DNA of 31,857 bases from an uncultured Acetobacter sp. GTDB taxonomy: Bacteria > Pseudomonadota > Alphaproteobacteria > Acetobacterales > Acetobacteraceae. Of the stretch, positions 16,336 through 23,827 are shown in pieces (the first letter of the stretch is position 1; each line of letters begins with the position of its first letter). Location of the stretch: contig NZ_CALLXM010000078.1 in the NCBI RefSeq assembly GCF_937875265.1, positions 1 through 31,857 on the forward strand, in the 5' to 3' direction. The notes beneath the pieces were generated by a model that was not told the DNA's origin, searched no databases, and saw nothing but the letters and a program-made list of their open reading frames with translations. The translations under genes and the position numbers were made by a program.

Positions 16336-17364
16336 ATGTCAGGCAAGATGAAAGCTGCGGTCGTTCGAGAGTTCGGCAAACCTCTCACAATTGAAGAGCT
16401 GGATATTCCCGATATCCGGCCAGACCAGATTCTGGTGAAAATGATTGCCTGCGGCGTGTGCCATACAGACCTGCACGCCGCCACTGGTGACTGGCCCAAA
16501 AAACCAAACCTCCCCTTTGTCCCCGGCCATGAAGGCGTTGGCACCATTGTGAAAGCCGGCAACGCTGTCGCATGGGTGAAGGAAGGGGACACCGTGGGCG
16601 TGCCCTGGCTATATTCCGCCTGTGGGCATTGTGAACACTGCCTTGGCGGGTGGGAAACACTCTGCGCCAAGCAGGAAGATACCGGTTATTCTGTAAATGG
16701 GTGCTTTGCGGAATATGTGGTGGCAGACCCCAACTACGTCGCCATTTTGCCCAAGGGCGTTGACCCGGTTCAGGTTGCCCCTGTGCTGTGCGCAGGCCTG
16801 ACGGTTTATAAAGGTCTTAAAATGACCGACACCAAAGCCGGAAACTGGGTTGCCATATCCGGCGTTGGCGGGCTGGGGCAGATGGCCGTGCAATATGGCG
16901 TGGCGATGGGCCTGAATGTGGTGGCGGTGGATATTGATGATGAAAAACTTGCCATTGCCCGGAAACTCGGTGCCGCCCTTACCGTTAACGCCAGAGAGAC
17001 AGACCCGGCGGCTTTCATGCAGAAAGAAGTTGGTGGTGTTCACGGCGGCCTGATTACAGCCGTTTCCACCAAGGCTTTCGCGCAGGCCATGGGGTATGTC
17101 CGGGCCGGGGGAACACTTGTTCTGAATGGCCTGCCACCGGGCGATTTTCCCATTTCGATTTTCGATATGGTGATGAAGGGTACCACCATTCGCGGATCCA
17201 TTGTCGGGACACGCCTTGATATGATTGAGGCCCTGTCCTTCTTTGCGGATGGGAAAGTAAAATCGGTTACGCAGACAGACCGGCTGGAGAACATAAATTC
17301 TATTTTTGAACGCCTCGAAGAAGGTAAGGTGGAAGGCCGGATCGTGATCGACTTTCGAGCCTGA
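16336..17364 (+). CDS. zinc-dependent alcohol dehydrogenase, AdhP-like
   Basis: 342 residues, close to AdhP (about 336-340). A cytosolic medium-chain dehydrogenase that interconverts primary alcohols and aldehydes with NAD. Catalytic zinc ligands are Cys42 in CGVCHTDLH, His65 in GHEGVG, and Cys152; structural zinc Cys are 96, 99, 102 and 110 in CGHCEHCLGGWETLC. The NAD motif is GVGGLGQ (176-182) with an acidic residue (Asp199) at the end of the next strand, which favours NAD over NADP. ATG 16336 has AGGA eight bases upstream; the ORF opens 22 codons earlier without a ribosome site. It is followed after about 30 bases by an aldehyde dehydrogenase, so the pair can carry ethanol to acetate in the cytosol. 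Confidence 0.93.
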   Translation: MSGKMKAAVVREFGKPLTIEELDIPDIRPDQILVKMIACGVCHTDLHAATGDWPKKPNLPFVPGHEGVGTIVKAGNAVAWVKEGDTVGVPWLYSACGHCEHCLGGWETLCAKQEDTGYSVNGCFAEYVVADPNYVAILPKGVDPVQVAPVLCAGLTVYKGLKMTDTKAGNWVAISGVGGLGQMAVQYGVAMGLNVVAVDIDDEKLAIARKLGAALTVNARETDPAAFMQKEVGGVHGGLITAVSTKAFAQAMGYVRAGGTLVLNGLPPGDFPISIFDMVMKGTTIRGSIVGTRLDMIEALSFFADGKVKSVTQTDRLENINSIFERLEEGKVEGRIVIDFRA

Positions 17365-17396
17365 CTCTTCCGGGGCACTCGGAAAGGCTCATGAAT

Positions 17397-18788
17397 ATGG
17401 CTTACAAGACTGTTAATCCGTATACAAACGAGACGATCGCCACTTTTCCTGACCTGAAAGATGCCGAACTTGAATCTCTGCTGAAGCAGGCAGAGAAAAC
17501 CTATAAAAGCTGGCGCGCAACATCCTTTGCTGACCGCGCCAGCATTCTGAACAAAGCCGCCAGCCTGCTGCGTGCGCAGAGCGCGGACTATGCAAAACTC
17601 CTCACGCTGGAAATGGGCAAACTGAAGCGCGAAGCTGAGGCTGAAGTTGCCCTTTCTGCTGATATTCTTGAGTATTATGCCAAGAACGCTGAACAGTTTC
17701 TGGCGCCGCAGAAAATCCCTGGTGGCAGTGAGCGCGGTGATGATGCCATGCTGGTCAGCCAGCCTCTTGGCATCCTGCTGGCAATTGAGCCCTGGAATTT
17801 CCCTTATTATCAGCTGGCGCGCGTTGCCGGCCCGCATCTGATGGCGGGGAACGTGGTTGTGGTAAAACACGCGTCCATCGTTCCGCAATGTGCCGCAGCA
17901 TTTGATAAGCTTTTTCAGGACGCAGGCGCTCCGGCAGGGCTGTACACTAACCTGTTTGCAACCCGCCAGCAGCTGGAAGCATTGATTGATGACCCCCGCA
18001 TTCAGGGCATTGCCCTAACAGGCAGTGAAGGGGCAGGGGCCGCCGTTGCCGCACAGGCCGGTAAAAACCTGAAAAAGACCACCATGGAACTGGGCGGCAG
18101 TGACGCCTTTATTGTTCTGGACGACGCTGACCTTGAAAAGTCTGTGAAATGGGCTGTCTGGGGCCGCATGAATAATGGCGGGCAGTGTTGCGTAGCCTCC
18201 AAGCGCATTATTGTGCAGGAAAGTCTGGCTGACCAGTTTTTCAAACGATTTAGTGAAGAACTGGGGAAACTCATACCGGGAGATCCCTCTGATGATGCAA
18301 CCGGCGTGCCCCCCATGTCCTCCCAGTCCGCAGCGGACCAGTTAAACCAGCAGGTTGAAGATGCTGTGAAACATGGCGCCAAAGCGCACCGGGTTGGCCC
18401 AACGCCTCCTAACAAAGGAGCCTTTGTTCAGACAACCATCCTGACAAACCTGACACGCGACAACCCGGCCTTTCATCAGGAGTTTTTTGGTCCCGTGGCG
18501 CTCTTCTTCACTGTTAAAAATGAACAGGAAGCCATTGATCTGGCCAATGATACGCCTTACGGGCTGGGTGGCTCCGTGTTTACGAAGGATACAAAACGCG
18601 GTGTTAAGGTTGCCGAGCAGATTTACACCGGCATGGTCTATATCAACCACCCGACCTGGACCAAACCTGATTTGCCATTTGGTGGCGTCAAACGGTCTGG
18701 CTATGGACGAGAACTGGCCATGCTGGGCATTGAAGAATTTATCAACAAAAAGCTTATCAATGTTGTGCCGATTGATGCCCCGGCCTGA
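17397..18788 (+). CDS. aldehyde dehydrogenase (succinate-semialdehyde dehydrogenase-like)
   Basis: 463 residues from the chosen start, near Sad/YneI (about 462). It oxidises an aldehyde to the acid with NAD(P). Visible are AIEPWNFPYYQLARVAGPHL, the base-bearing TMELGGSDAF, and GQCCVASKR with the catalytic Cys at about residue 265; KPDLPFGGVKRSGYGREL near the C-terminus is typical of the group. By family it could act on succinate semialdehyde, but pairing with the alcohol dehydrogenase makes acetaldehyde a fair alternative; the sequence alone does not decide. GGAAAGG is nine bases before ATG 17397 but only three before ATG 17391. The strong terminator at 18810-18845 ends the operon. Confidence 0.9.
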   Translation: MAYKTVNPYTNETIATFPDLKDAELESLLKQAEKTYKSWRATSFADRASILNKAASLLRAQSADYAKLLTLEMGKLKREAEAEVALSADILEYYAKNAEQFLAPQKIPGGSERGDDAMLVSQPLGILLAIEPWNFPYYQLARVAGPHLMAGNVVVVKHASIVPQCAAAFDKLFQDAGAPAGLYTNLFATRQQLEALIDDPRIQGIALTGSEGAGAAVAAQAGKNLKKTTMELGGSDAFIVLDDADLEKSVKWAVWGRMNNGGQCCVASKRIIVQESLADQFFKRFSEELGKLIPGDPSDDATGVPPMSSQSAADQLNQQVEDAVKHGAKAHRVGPTPPNKGAFVQTTILTNLTRDNPAFHQEFFGPVALFFTVKNEQEAIDLANDTPYGLGGSVFTKDTKRGVKVAEQIYTGMVYINHPTWTKPDLPFGGVKRSGYGRELAMLGIEEFINKKLINVVPIDAPA

Positions 18789-18809
18789 ACTGAGGCTTCA
18801 CTAAATATT

Positions 18810-18845
18810 AAAAAAGGCGATAGAGGTTTCTCTATCGCCTTTTTT
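18810..18845. terminator. strong bidirectional terminator
   Basis: AAAAAAGGCGATAGAG (18810-18825) pairs perfectly with CTCTATCGCCTTTTTT (18830-18845), a 16-bp stem around a four-base loop, with T-runs on both strands. It lies between the aldehyde dehydrogenase (plus) and the creatininase-family gene (minus). Confidence 0.95.
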
Positions 18846-18863
18846 ACATCAAAGACTCTTTTA

Positions 18864-19673
18864 CTATTTCTTGTCCTGCTTCAGCACATGCTCAACCAGC
18901 TTAATGCCTGTTTCCACCAGTTTTTCTGTCAACATTGCACCTGTTTCTGCCGAGCACAGGCGGGGATCACCTCGACCAACACCATCAGAAGCTGTGCAAT
19001 TTCCTTCCAGCGGCACAGAAATAAGGGCTCCATCCAGATCAAGAGTTCCAAAATCAGAAACTTTTAAACCCCATGCTGATTTTTCCTGATGTGTTTGAGG
19101 CGTAAGATCCTCCCTGACCAGATCCGGTAGCAGATGCATCCCGATACTTGTCAGCGGATTTGCACCATGCCCACCAGACTGTGCAGCCTGTTCTGCACCA
19201 ATCACTTTGGGCAGAAAACTGGCCGCGACACGCCAGAGATAGAAACTGGAAATAACAATGTCATCACGCAGCCAGATGCTACGCGTCACATCATGAATCA
19301 TGGTGCAGTTCCCACCATGCCCATTCAAAATAATCAGGCGGGTCAGGCCATGCCGAAGCAGGCTTTCCAGCATATCCCGTAACACCGCCTGAAGTGTGGT
19401 TTGAGAAAGAGCAATCCCACCCGGCATATATCCAAAATAATCTGCCCCTCCAAAGGGCAGAACGGGTGCGACATACACTTCATGCCCGGCAGCAGAAGCC
19501 TTTCTGGCAATTTTTTCTGCCACGGCATCAGCCAGAAGATAATCCCCCATAGGCATATGCGGACCCTGATCTTCAAAACTCCCTAAGGGTAGTAGAATAA
19601 CCGGAGAACGTGCAGCAGCGTCTCGCATTTCAGAGGCTGTCAGATGCGCCATTTGGAATTTAGTTTGCGCCAT
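18864..19673 (-). CDS. creatininase-family amidohydrolase with altered metal motif
   Basis: 269 residues, normal length. The family folds as a metal-dependent amidohydrolase and includes creatininase and MftE-type peptidases. Recognisable are VILLPLGSFEDQGPHMPMGD (residues 25-44), FGGADYFGYMPGGIALS, LIILNGHGGN and GHGANPLTSIGMHLLP. The first motif is usually EQHGPH; here it is E34-D-Q36-G-P-H39, so one usual metal-ligand His is Gln. The usual HAGExETS motif also reads GHGANPLTS. The actual substrate cannot be named. ATG 19673 has AAAGAG upstream. It follows the ester hydrolase on the same strand, with a terminator between them. Confidence 0.8.
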   Translation of the reverse strand: MAQTKFQMAHLTASEMRDAAARSPVILLPLGSFEDQGPHMPMGDYLLADAVAEKIARKASAAGHEVYVAPVLPFGGADYFGYMPGGIALSQTTLQAVLRDMLESLLRHGLTRLIILNGHGGNCTMIHDVTRSIWLRDDIVISSFYLWRVAASFLPKVIGAEQAAQSGGHGANPLTSIGMHLLPDLVREDLTPQTHQEKSAWGLKVSDFGTLDLDGALISVPLEGNCTASDGVGRGDPRLCSAETGAMLTEKLVETGIKLVEHVLKQDKK

Positions 19674-19687
19674 ACTTGAACTCTTTC

Positions 19688-19739
19688 AAAAAATCATCAG
19701 GAAAGAGGGAGCTTCATACGAGAAACTCTCTTTCCTGAT
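19688..19739 (-). terminator. terminator after the ester hydrolase gene
   Basis: ATCAGGAAAGAG (19696-19707) pairs perfectly with CTCTTTCCTGAT (19728-19739), a 12-bp stem with a 20-base loop; on the minus strand it is followed by T6 (complement of 19688-19693). It separates the hydrolase from the creatininase-family gene. Confidence 0.85.
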
Positions 19740-19763
19740 AAAGCTTTTTAACCCGAAGTCTTT

Positions 19764-21761
19764 TTACTGTTTGACGATAGGGAGCAGAATTGAGGTCGCA
19801 GCAGCTCCCCCATGATGGATGCTCTGGGTCGCCACAGTATAATCCGCAGGTTTTGCATCAAAAATGTTTGCCACGAACTTCTGCGGGTTACGATCATACA
19901 GCGGGAACCAGGAGGACTGAATCTGCACCATAATCCGGTGCCCTTTTGCAAACACATGGTTCACGGCTGGCAGCGTGAAGTGATAATGCAGCGTTGCGTT
20001 GGGCTGAAGCGCTTCCGGTTTTGCAAAATCCTTCCGGTAGCGGCCCCGGAAGATATCCATGGAAACCGGCAGTTCATACCCACCCATTTTCGGATCATCC
20101 GGTGTCATGGAAGGCTGTACGTCAATCAGCTTGACCACCCAGTCTGAATCCGACCCTGTTGTTGCAGCAAACAGATCCGCCACCGGCACACCACTCACGC
20201 GCACAGGGTCATCCAGAACCTCTGTTTCATAGGTGATTACATCCGGGCGGGATTCCGCTTCCCGCTGGTCCTGCACCAGCCACGGCTTCCACCGGTCACT
20301 CTGAGCGAAGGCGAAGGGGCGGGAAATGAACGGAACAGGGTGAGCCGGGTCAGACACATAACTGTCTGCACCGTCCGTTGCCGGGTGCGTAAAGCTCAGC
20401 CCGTGGCCGTCCGCCAGATACAGTGGGGTCAGGCCACCAGTACAGTTACTTTCACAAACTGACGGCCAGGAACGGTAATAATCCCATTTCTGATCTCCCG
20501 TATTATAAATTACCGCATCCGGCAGGTGCACGACTGGACTGCCGGGTTTCAAATACGCATCAAAGAAGGGCCGAAAGACATCACGACGATACTGGTGCGC
20601 CGTGTCACCTTCAAATTCCAGCGGGCCAAGCGTGGAGCCATTATAGTTCACCCCGCTATGCCGCCACGGCCCCATAACAAGCGTGTTTGGCACTTTGCCA
20701 TCCGCGTCCTTTAACGCCTGCCAGGAATGAATGGCACCCCACATGTCTTCCTGGTCCCACAGGCCCTGTTCCCACAGCATCGGGACTGTTGGCTTGCGTT
20801 GGGCCAGAAGTTTATCCAGCGCCTGCCCCTGCCAGAACGCGTCATACGCCGGGTGCGCGTGCATACGCTGCCAGAACGGATACTGGTCCAGCCCTGCCTG
20901 TGTGGCAAAATTTCCGGCGGAACCCGCTTTCAGAAAATTGGTGTAATCATCAGCATCTCTGCGCGGAATGCTGTCAGCCATCCCCCGAACAGTCATCTGG
21001 CTGGTAAAATAGTCAAACGCGCCCTGACGGAAAGCACCGTAATGGAACCAGTCATCCCCCATCCAGCCATCCACCATCGGGCTTTCCGGTGCAGCCACTT
21101 TCAGGGCAGGGTGGGGCTCAAGCAGAGCCATCACAACAGTAAAGCCTTCATAGGAAGAACCGGTCATGCCAACGCGCCCGTTGGATTCCGGCACATTATG
21201 CACCAGCCAGTCTATTGTATCCCACGCATCGGTAGTTTCATCTGTTTTTGTGGGGTTCAGCGGGCCGCGCGGCGGCCGCGTCATCACATAATCCCCCTGT
21301 GAGCCGTATTTGCCGCGAATATCCTGAAATGCGCGGATATAACCGCCCTCAACAAACACATCATCACCCTGCGGCAGAATTTCCCGCATGGTCAGGCCAC
21401 TCGGCACGCGGCTGGCACGTTTTTTGGCATTGTAGGGGGTACGTGTCAGAAGAATTGGGGCATTACGGGCATTTTTGGGAATGACAATAACGGTATACAG
21501 CTTCACGCCGTCCCGCATGGGCATCATCACTTCCCGTTTGACGTAGTCCCGCAGCTGGTCTGTCGGCAGATGCACACTGGCCGGAATATCATTCCCGGTC
21601 TGCACACTCAGCGGGTCATGCGCCGGAGCGGCCTCAGCCGAGGGGGCTGCCTGTGCGGCCAGAGGAACCACTGCCAGCAACCCGGAAAGGGCTGCGCCGG
21701 TCCACAGGCTCTTGTTTTGCAGAGCTGTTTTCTGTTTTGATACAGTAATTTTTTTCACCAT
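19764..21761 (-). CDS. aehA: alpha-amino acid ester hydrolase (CocE/NonD family), exported
   Basis: 665 residues. An alpha/beta-hydrolase that cleaves or transfers alpha-amino acyl esters and amides and, in characterised relatives, acts on beta-lactam antibiotics with an alpha-amino group. The signal peptide ends about AAQA|AP (residue 38), so the enzyme is exported, probably periplasmic. The nucleophile Ser203 is in GSSYEG (201-206), then Asp336 in EQGLWDQED and His368 in GPWRHSG; the carboxylate cluster is Asp237, Glu338 and Asp339. From memory, the Acetobacter turbidans enzyme (667 residues) has Ser205, Asp338, His370, Asp239, Glu340 and Asp341: all shifted by two. ATG 21761 is chosen because it places the signal peptide at the N-terminus; the ORF extends to 21947. 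Beta-lactam processing here is inference; physiological substrate is unknown. Confidence 0.88.
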   Translation of the reverse strand: MVKKITVSKQKTALQNKSLWTGAALSGLLAVVPLAAQAAPSAEAAPAHDPLSVQTGNDIPASVHLPTDQLRDYVKREVMMPMRDGVKLYTVIVIPKNARNAPILLTRTPYNAKKRASRVPSGLTMREILPQGDDVFVEGGYIRAFQDIRGKYGSQGDYVMTRPPRGPLNPTKTDETTDAWDTIDWLVHNVPESNGRVGMTGSSYEGFTVVMALLEPHPALKVAAPESPMVDGWMGDDWFHYGAFRQGAFDYFTSQMTVRGMADSIPRRDADDYTNFLKAGSAGNFATQAGLDQYPFWQRMHAHPAYDAFWQGQALDKLLAQRKPTVPMLWEQGLWDQEDMWGAIHSWQALKDADGKVPNTLVMGPWRHSGVNYNGSTLGPLEFEGDTAHQYRRDVFRPFFDAYLKPGSPVVHLPDAVIYNTGDQKWDYYRSWPSVCESNCTGGLTPLYLADGHGLSFTHPATDGADSYVSDPAHPVPFISRPFAFAQSDRWKPWLVQDQREAESRPDVITYETEVLDDPVRVSGVPVADLFAATTGSDSDWVVKLIDVQPSMTPDDPKMGGYELPVSMDIFRGRYRKDFAKPEALQPNATLHYHFTLPAVNHVFAKGHRIMVQIQSSWFPLYDRNPQKFVANIFDAKPADYTVATQSIHHGGAAATSILLPIVKQ

Positions 21762-21779
21762 GATCCTGCGCTTTATCGG

Positions 21780-21808
21780 GTCTGTGCTTATTAAGCTGGT
21801 GCACAGAC
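21780..21808 (-). promoter_or_regulatory. hairpin or operator-like inverted repeat in the ester hydrolase leader
   Basis: GTCTGTGC (21780-21787) and GCACAGAC (21801-21808) are perfect 8-bp inverted repeats around a 13-base AT-rich spacer, ending 18 bases before the start codon. It could be a leader hairpin or a dimeric repressor site. The rest of the 21762-21963 gap is the likely promoter region. Confidence 0.4.
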
Positions 21809-21963
21809 GATGCGTTGGATCAGGCGGTTCGTCCACCCTGTTTTTCACAGAAAACGATTCTAAACCGACACGATTCGGATACGATATACCCCACTCCCCG
21901 CCGCCGGATGCAGGCCCTGTCTGCCGGTTTACACCCCTCCGGCACAACAGAGCCTGATGGCAA

Positions 21964-23151
21964 TTATGCCGGGCAGGTTACCGGTGCAATCTGAGCAAAC
22001 GCCCAGTCCAGCCAAGGCAGAAGTGCACGCACATCTGCCGCCTCTACCGTTGCCCCACCCCAGATACGCAGGCCCGGCGGGGCGTCACGATAACTGGCGA
22101 TGTCAAAGGCCACGCCTTCCTTATCCAGAAGGGTTGTCATCTGTTTGACAGCCTTCATCTGCTCAGGCCGTTCCAGTGCCAGAAACCACGGAGCCACAAT
22201 GCGCAGGCAGATCGCTGTTGAAGAGCGTTCTGCTGCATTGCGGGCCAGAAATTCGATCCAGTCCGTTTTGGCTTCCCATGCGGCCACTTCTGCCAGATTA
22301 GCCTGACTACGGGCCTTCAGGCCGGACAGACCACCAACAGACTCCGCCCATTTCAGGCTGTCCAGCGCATCTTCCACACACAGCATGGACGGCGTGTTGA
22401 TGGTATCCCCCCGGAAGATGCCTTCAATCAGCCTCCCTTTACCCATCAGGCGGAAGATCTTGGGCAGAGGGCGCGGGGCTTCAAAGCTTTCCAGCCGGGC
22501 CACAGCACGAGGGGAGAGAGCCAGCATCCCGTGCGCGGCTTCCCCGCCGAGTGCTTTCTGCCAGGACCACGTCACCACATCCAGACGGTCCCACGGCAGA
22601 TCCATAGCGAAAGCGGCTGAGGTGGCATCACAGATCACCAGCCCGTCATGCGTAGCTGGAATAGCCTCGGCCGTGGGCAGGCGCACGCCAGAGGTGGTGC
22701 CGTTCCAGGCCAGCACGACATCATGCGCCCAGTTAACCTGAGAAAGATCGGGCAGCTGGCCGTAGTCGGCTTTCAGAACCCGCGCATTGTCCAGCTTGAG
22801 CTGAGACACAATATCCTGCGCCCACAGCGAGGAGAAACTTTCAAACGCCAGCACATCAACCGGGCGCGCCCCCAGCAGAGACCACAGAGCCATTTCCACA
22901 GCACCCGTATCCGAGGCCGGAACAATCCCTACGCGCCAGCCTTCAGGAATACCCAGCAGGGCAGCGGAGCGGTCAATGACGTCTGCCAGTCTGGCCCGCC
23001 CTTCCGCAGAGCGGTGGGAGCGGCCTGTAAGCGCATTGGCAAGCGCTGAAACATCCCATCCCGGGCGCTTGGCGCACGGACCGGACGAAAAACACGGGTT
23101 AGCAGGACGGCAAGCCGGACGGGAGGAAATTGCGGATTGTGTGGAGGTCAT
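21964..23151 (-). CDS. serC: phosphoserine aminotransferase (SerC, alternate type)
   Basis: 395 residues. A PLP enzyme converting 3-phosphohydroxypyruvate and glutamate to phosphoserine, second step of serine synthesis. It resembles the SerC form found in Alphaproteobacteria and methanogens, not the E. coli form: RPACRPANPCFSSGPCAKRPGW at the N-terminus, GRSHRSAEGRARL, VPASDTGAVEMALWSLLG, VICDATSAAFAMDLPW and the PLP lysine in TWSWQKALGGEAAHGML. The start ATG at 23151 lies 35 bases after the tRNA-Leu gene; the in-frame ORF to 23316 runs through the tRNA and is rejected. serA is not present in the window. Confidence 0.88.
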   Translation of the reverse strand: MTSTQSAISSRPACRPANPCFSSGPCAKRPGWDVSALANALTGRSHRSAEGRARLADVIDRSAALLGIPEGWRVGIVPASDTGAVEMALWSLLGARPVDVLAFESFSSLWAQDIVSQLKLDNARVLKADYGQLPDLSQVNWAHDVVLAWNGTTSGVRLPTAEAIPATHDGLVICDATSAAFAMDLPWDRLDVVTWSWQKALGGEAAHGMLALSPRAVARLESFEAPRPLPKIFRLMGKGRLIEGIFRGDTINTPSMLCVEDALDSLKWAESVGGLSGLKARSQANLAEVAAWEAKTDWIEFLARNAAERSSTAICLRIVAPWFLALERPEQMKAVKQMTTLLDKEGVAFDIASYRDAPPGLRIWGGATVEAADVRALLPWLDWAFAQIAPVTCPA

Positions 23152-23186
23152 CACCCTGTCCGGTTTCAAGGAAGTGAGACAAATTA

Positions 23187-23271
23187 TGGTGCGAGAGAGG
23201 GGACTCGAACCCCTATGCCTTGCGGCGGTCGATTTTGAGCCGACTACGTCTACCGATTCCGTCACTCTCGC
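23187..23271 (-). tRNA. tRNA-Leu (CAA)
   Basis: On the minus strand the gene begins GCGAGAGTGACGGAATCGGT and ends with the T arm GGGGTTCGAGTCCCC, acceptor TCTCGC, discriminator A and an encoded CCA. The 7-bp acceptor stem pairs GCGAGAG with its complement. The anticodon loop CTCAAAA gives anticodon CAA (codon UUG), and the long variable arm of about 13 bases is class II, as expected for Leu. 85 nt including CCA. No integrase or attachment-site duplication is visible beside it. Confidence 0.95.
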
Positions 23272-23328
23272 GGCTGCGCCCTCCCTACCAGCAAAAACGC
23301 TGGCAGAAAAGGCCACTTCCGATGGTCT

Positions 23329-23365
23329 GGCCTGTCATGAACGGCCCATATGGGCCGAACAGGCC
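23329..23365 (-). other. large nested palindrome between tRNA-Leu and a lipoprotein gene
   Basis: GGCCTGT (23329-23335) pairs with ACAGGCC (23359-23365), enclosing the perfect 16-bp palindrome CGGCCCATATGGGCCG (23342-23357). It lies just after the stop of the lipoprotein gene (minus). On the minus strand no T-run follows the structure; on the plus strand AAAAG follows. A T-less terminator, RNA processing site or cruciform are possible readings. Confidence 0.5.
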
Positions 23366-23371
23366 AAAAGA

Positions 23372-23719
23372 TTACCGGCAGACGCGCGGCGTGCCGTCCG
23401 CGGCAATATAGGTGCCGGTCTGGGTATTGAAGCAGGCATTCTGCACACAGCCATTCCCGCTGGAGAGCGGCTGAGGATAATTCTGCACCGCAGTGGCCTG
23501 ATTTTCCCGCGCCGCCGTGCCGCAGAGTGGCGTGTTGGCAGGGGCTGACGGATCATTCGTCAGCTGGCTTTCATCCGCCGGGGTGCCCTGCTGGATGGCC
23601 ATGCTCGGCGGGAAGGTCTGGAGCGGAACCTTCTGCTGTGCGGCGGGCTGGGCCGCGCATCCGGCCAGCAAACCCAAAGCAAGGCAACACCCAAGCGGGC
23701 GAAGAAAACGAGTGATCAT
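23372..23719 (-). CDS. small cysteine-containing lipoprotein
   Basis: 115 residues, not assigned to a family. A signal sequence MITRFLRPLGCCLALGLLAGC ends in the lipobox LAGC with acylated Cys at about residue 21. After a Gln/Pro-rich stretch, the C-terminal half has Cys in TPLCGT, SGNGCVQNACFN and TPRVCR, which could form two disulfides in the periplasm. The last segment, GTYIAADGTPRVC, looks like a short repeated-strand surface motif. It lies 108 bp downstream of xseA on the same strand and may be co-transcribed. Function unknown. Confidence 0.72.
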   Translation of the reverse strand: MITRFLRPLGCCLALGLLAGCAAQPAAQQKVPLQTFPPSMAIQQGTPADESQLTNDPSAPANTPLCGTAARENQATAVQNYPQPLSSGNGCVQNACFNTQTGTYIAADGTPRVCR

Positions 23720-23827
23720 GCGGACAGTCCCCTAAAAGCAGGATGGGCCTCACAGCCCCCGTTTATCTGTGTGCGATCTGCACAGCCTGACACCATAGAC
23801 AGGATCAGATTTCAAGCTCAACCAGCC

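Noticed and set aside
21762..21947. N-terminal extension of the ester hydrolase ORF
   Set aside because: It would bury the signal peptide inside the protein, and the catalytic positions fit the start at 21761.
23187..23271. tRNA-Leu as an integration site for a mobile element
   Set aside because: No integrase, direct repeat of the tRNA 3' end or change in gene content is seen beside it.
23152..23316. N-terminal extension of serC
   Set aside because: It reads through the tRNA-Leu gene and cannot be coding there.
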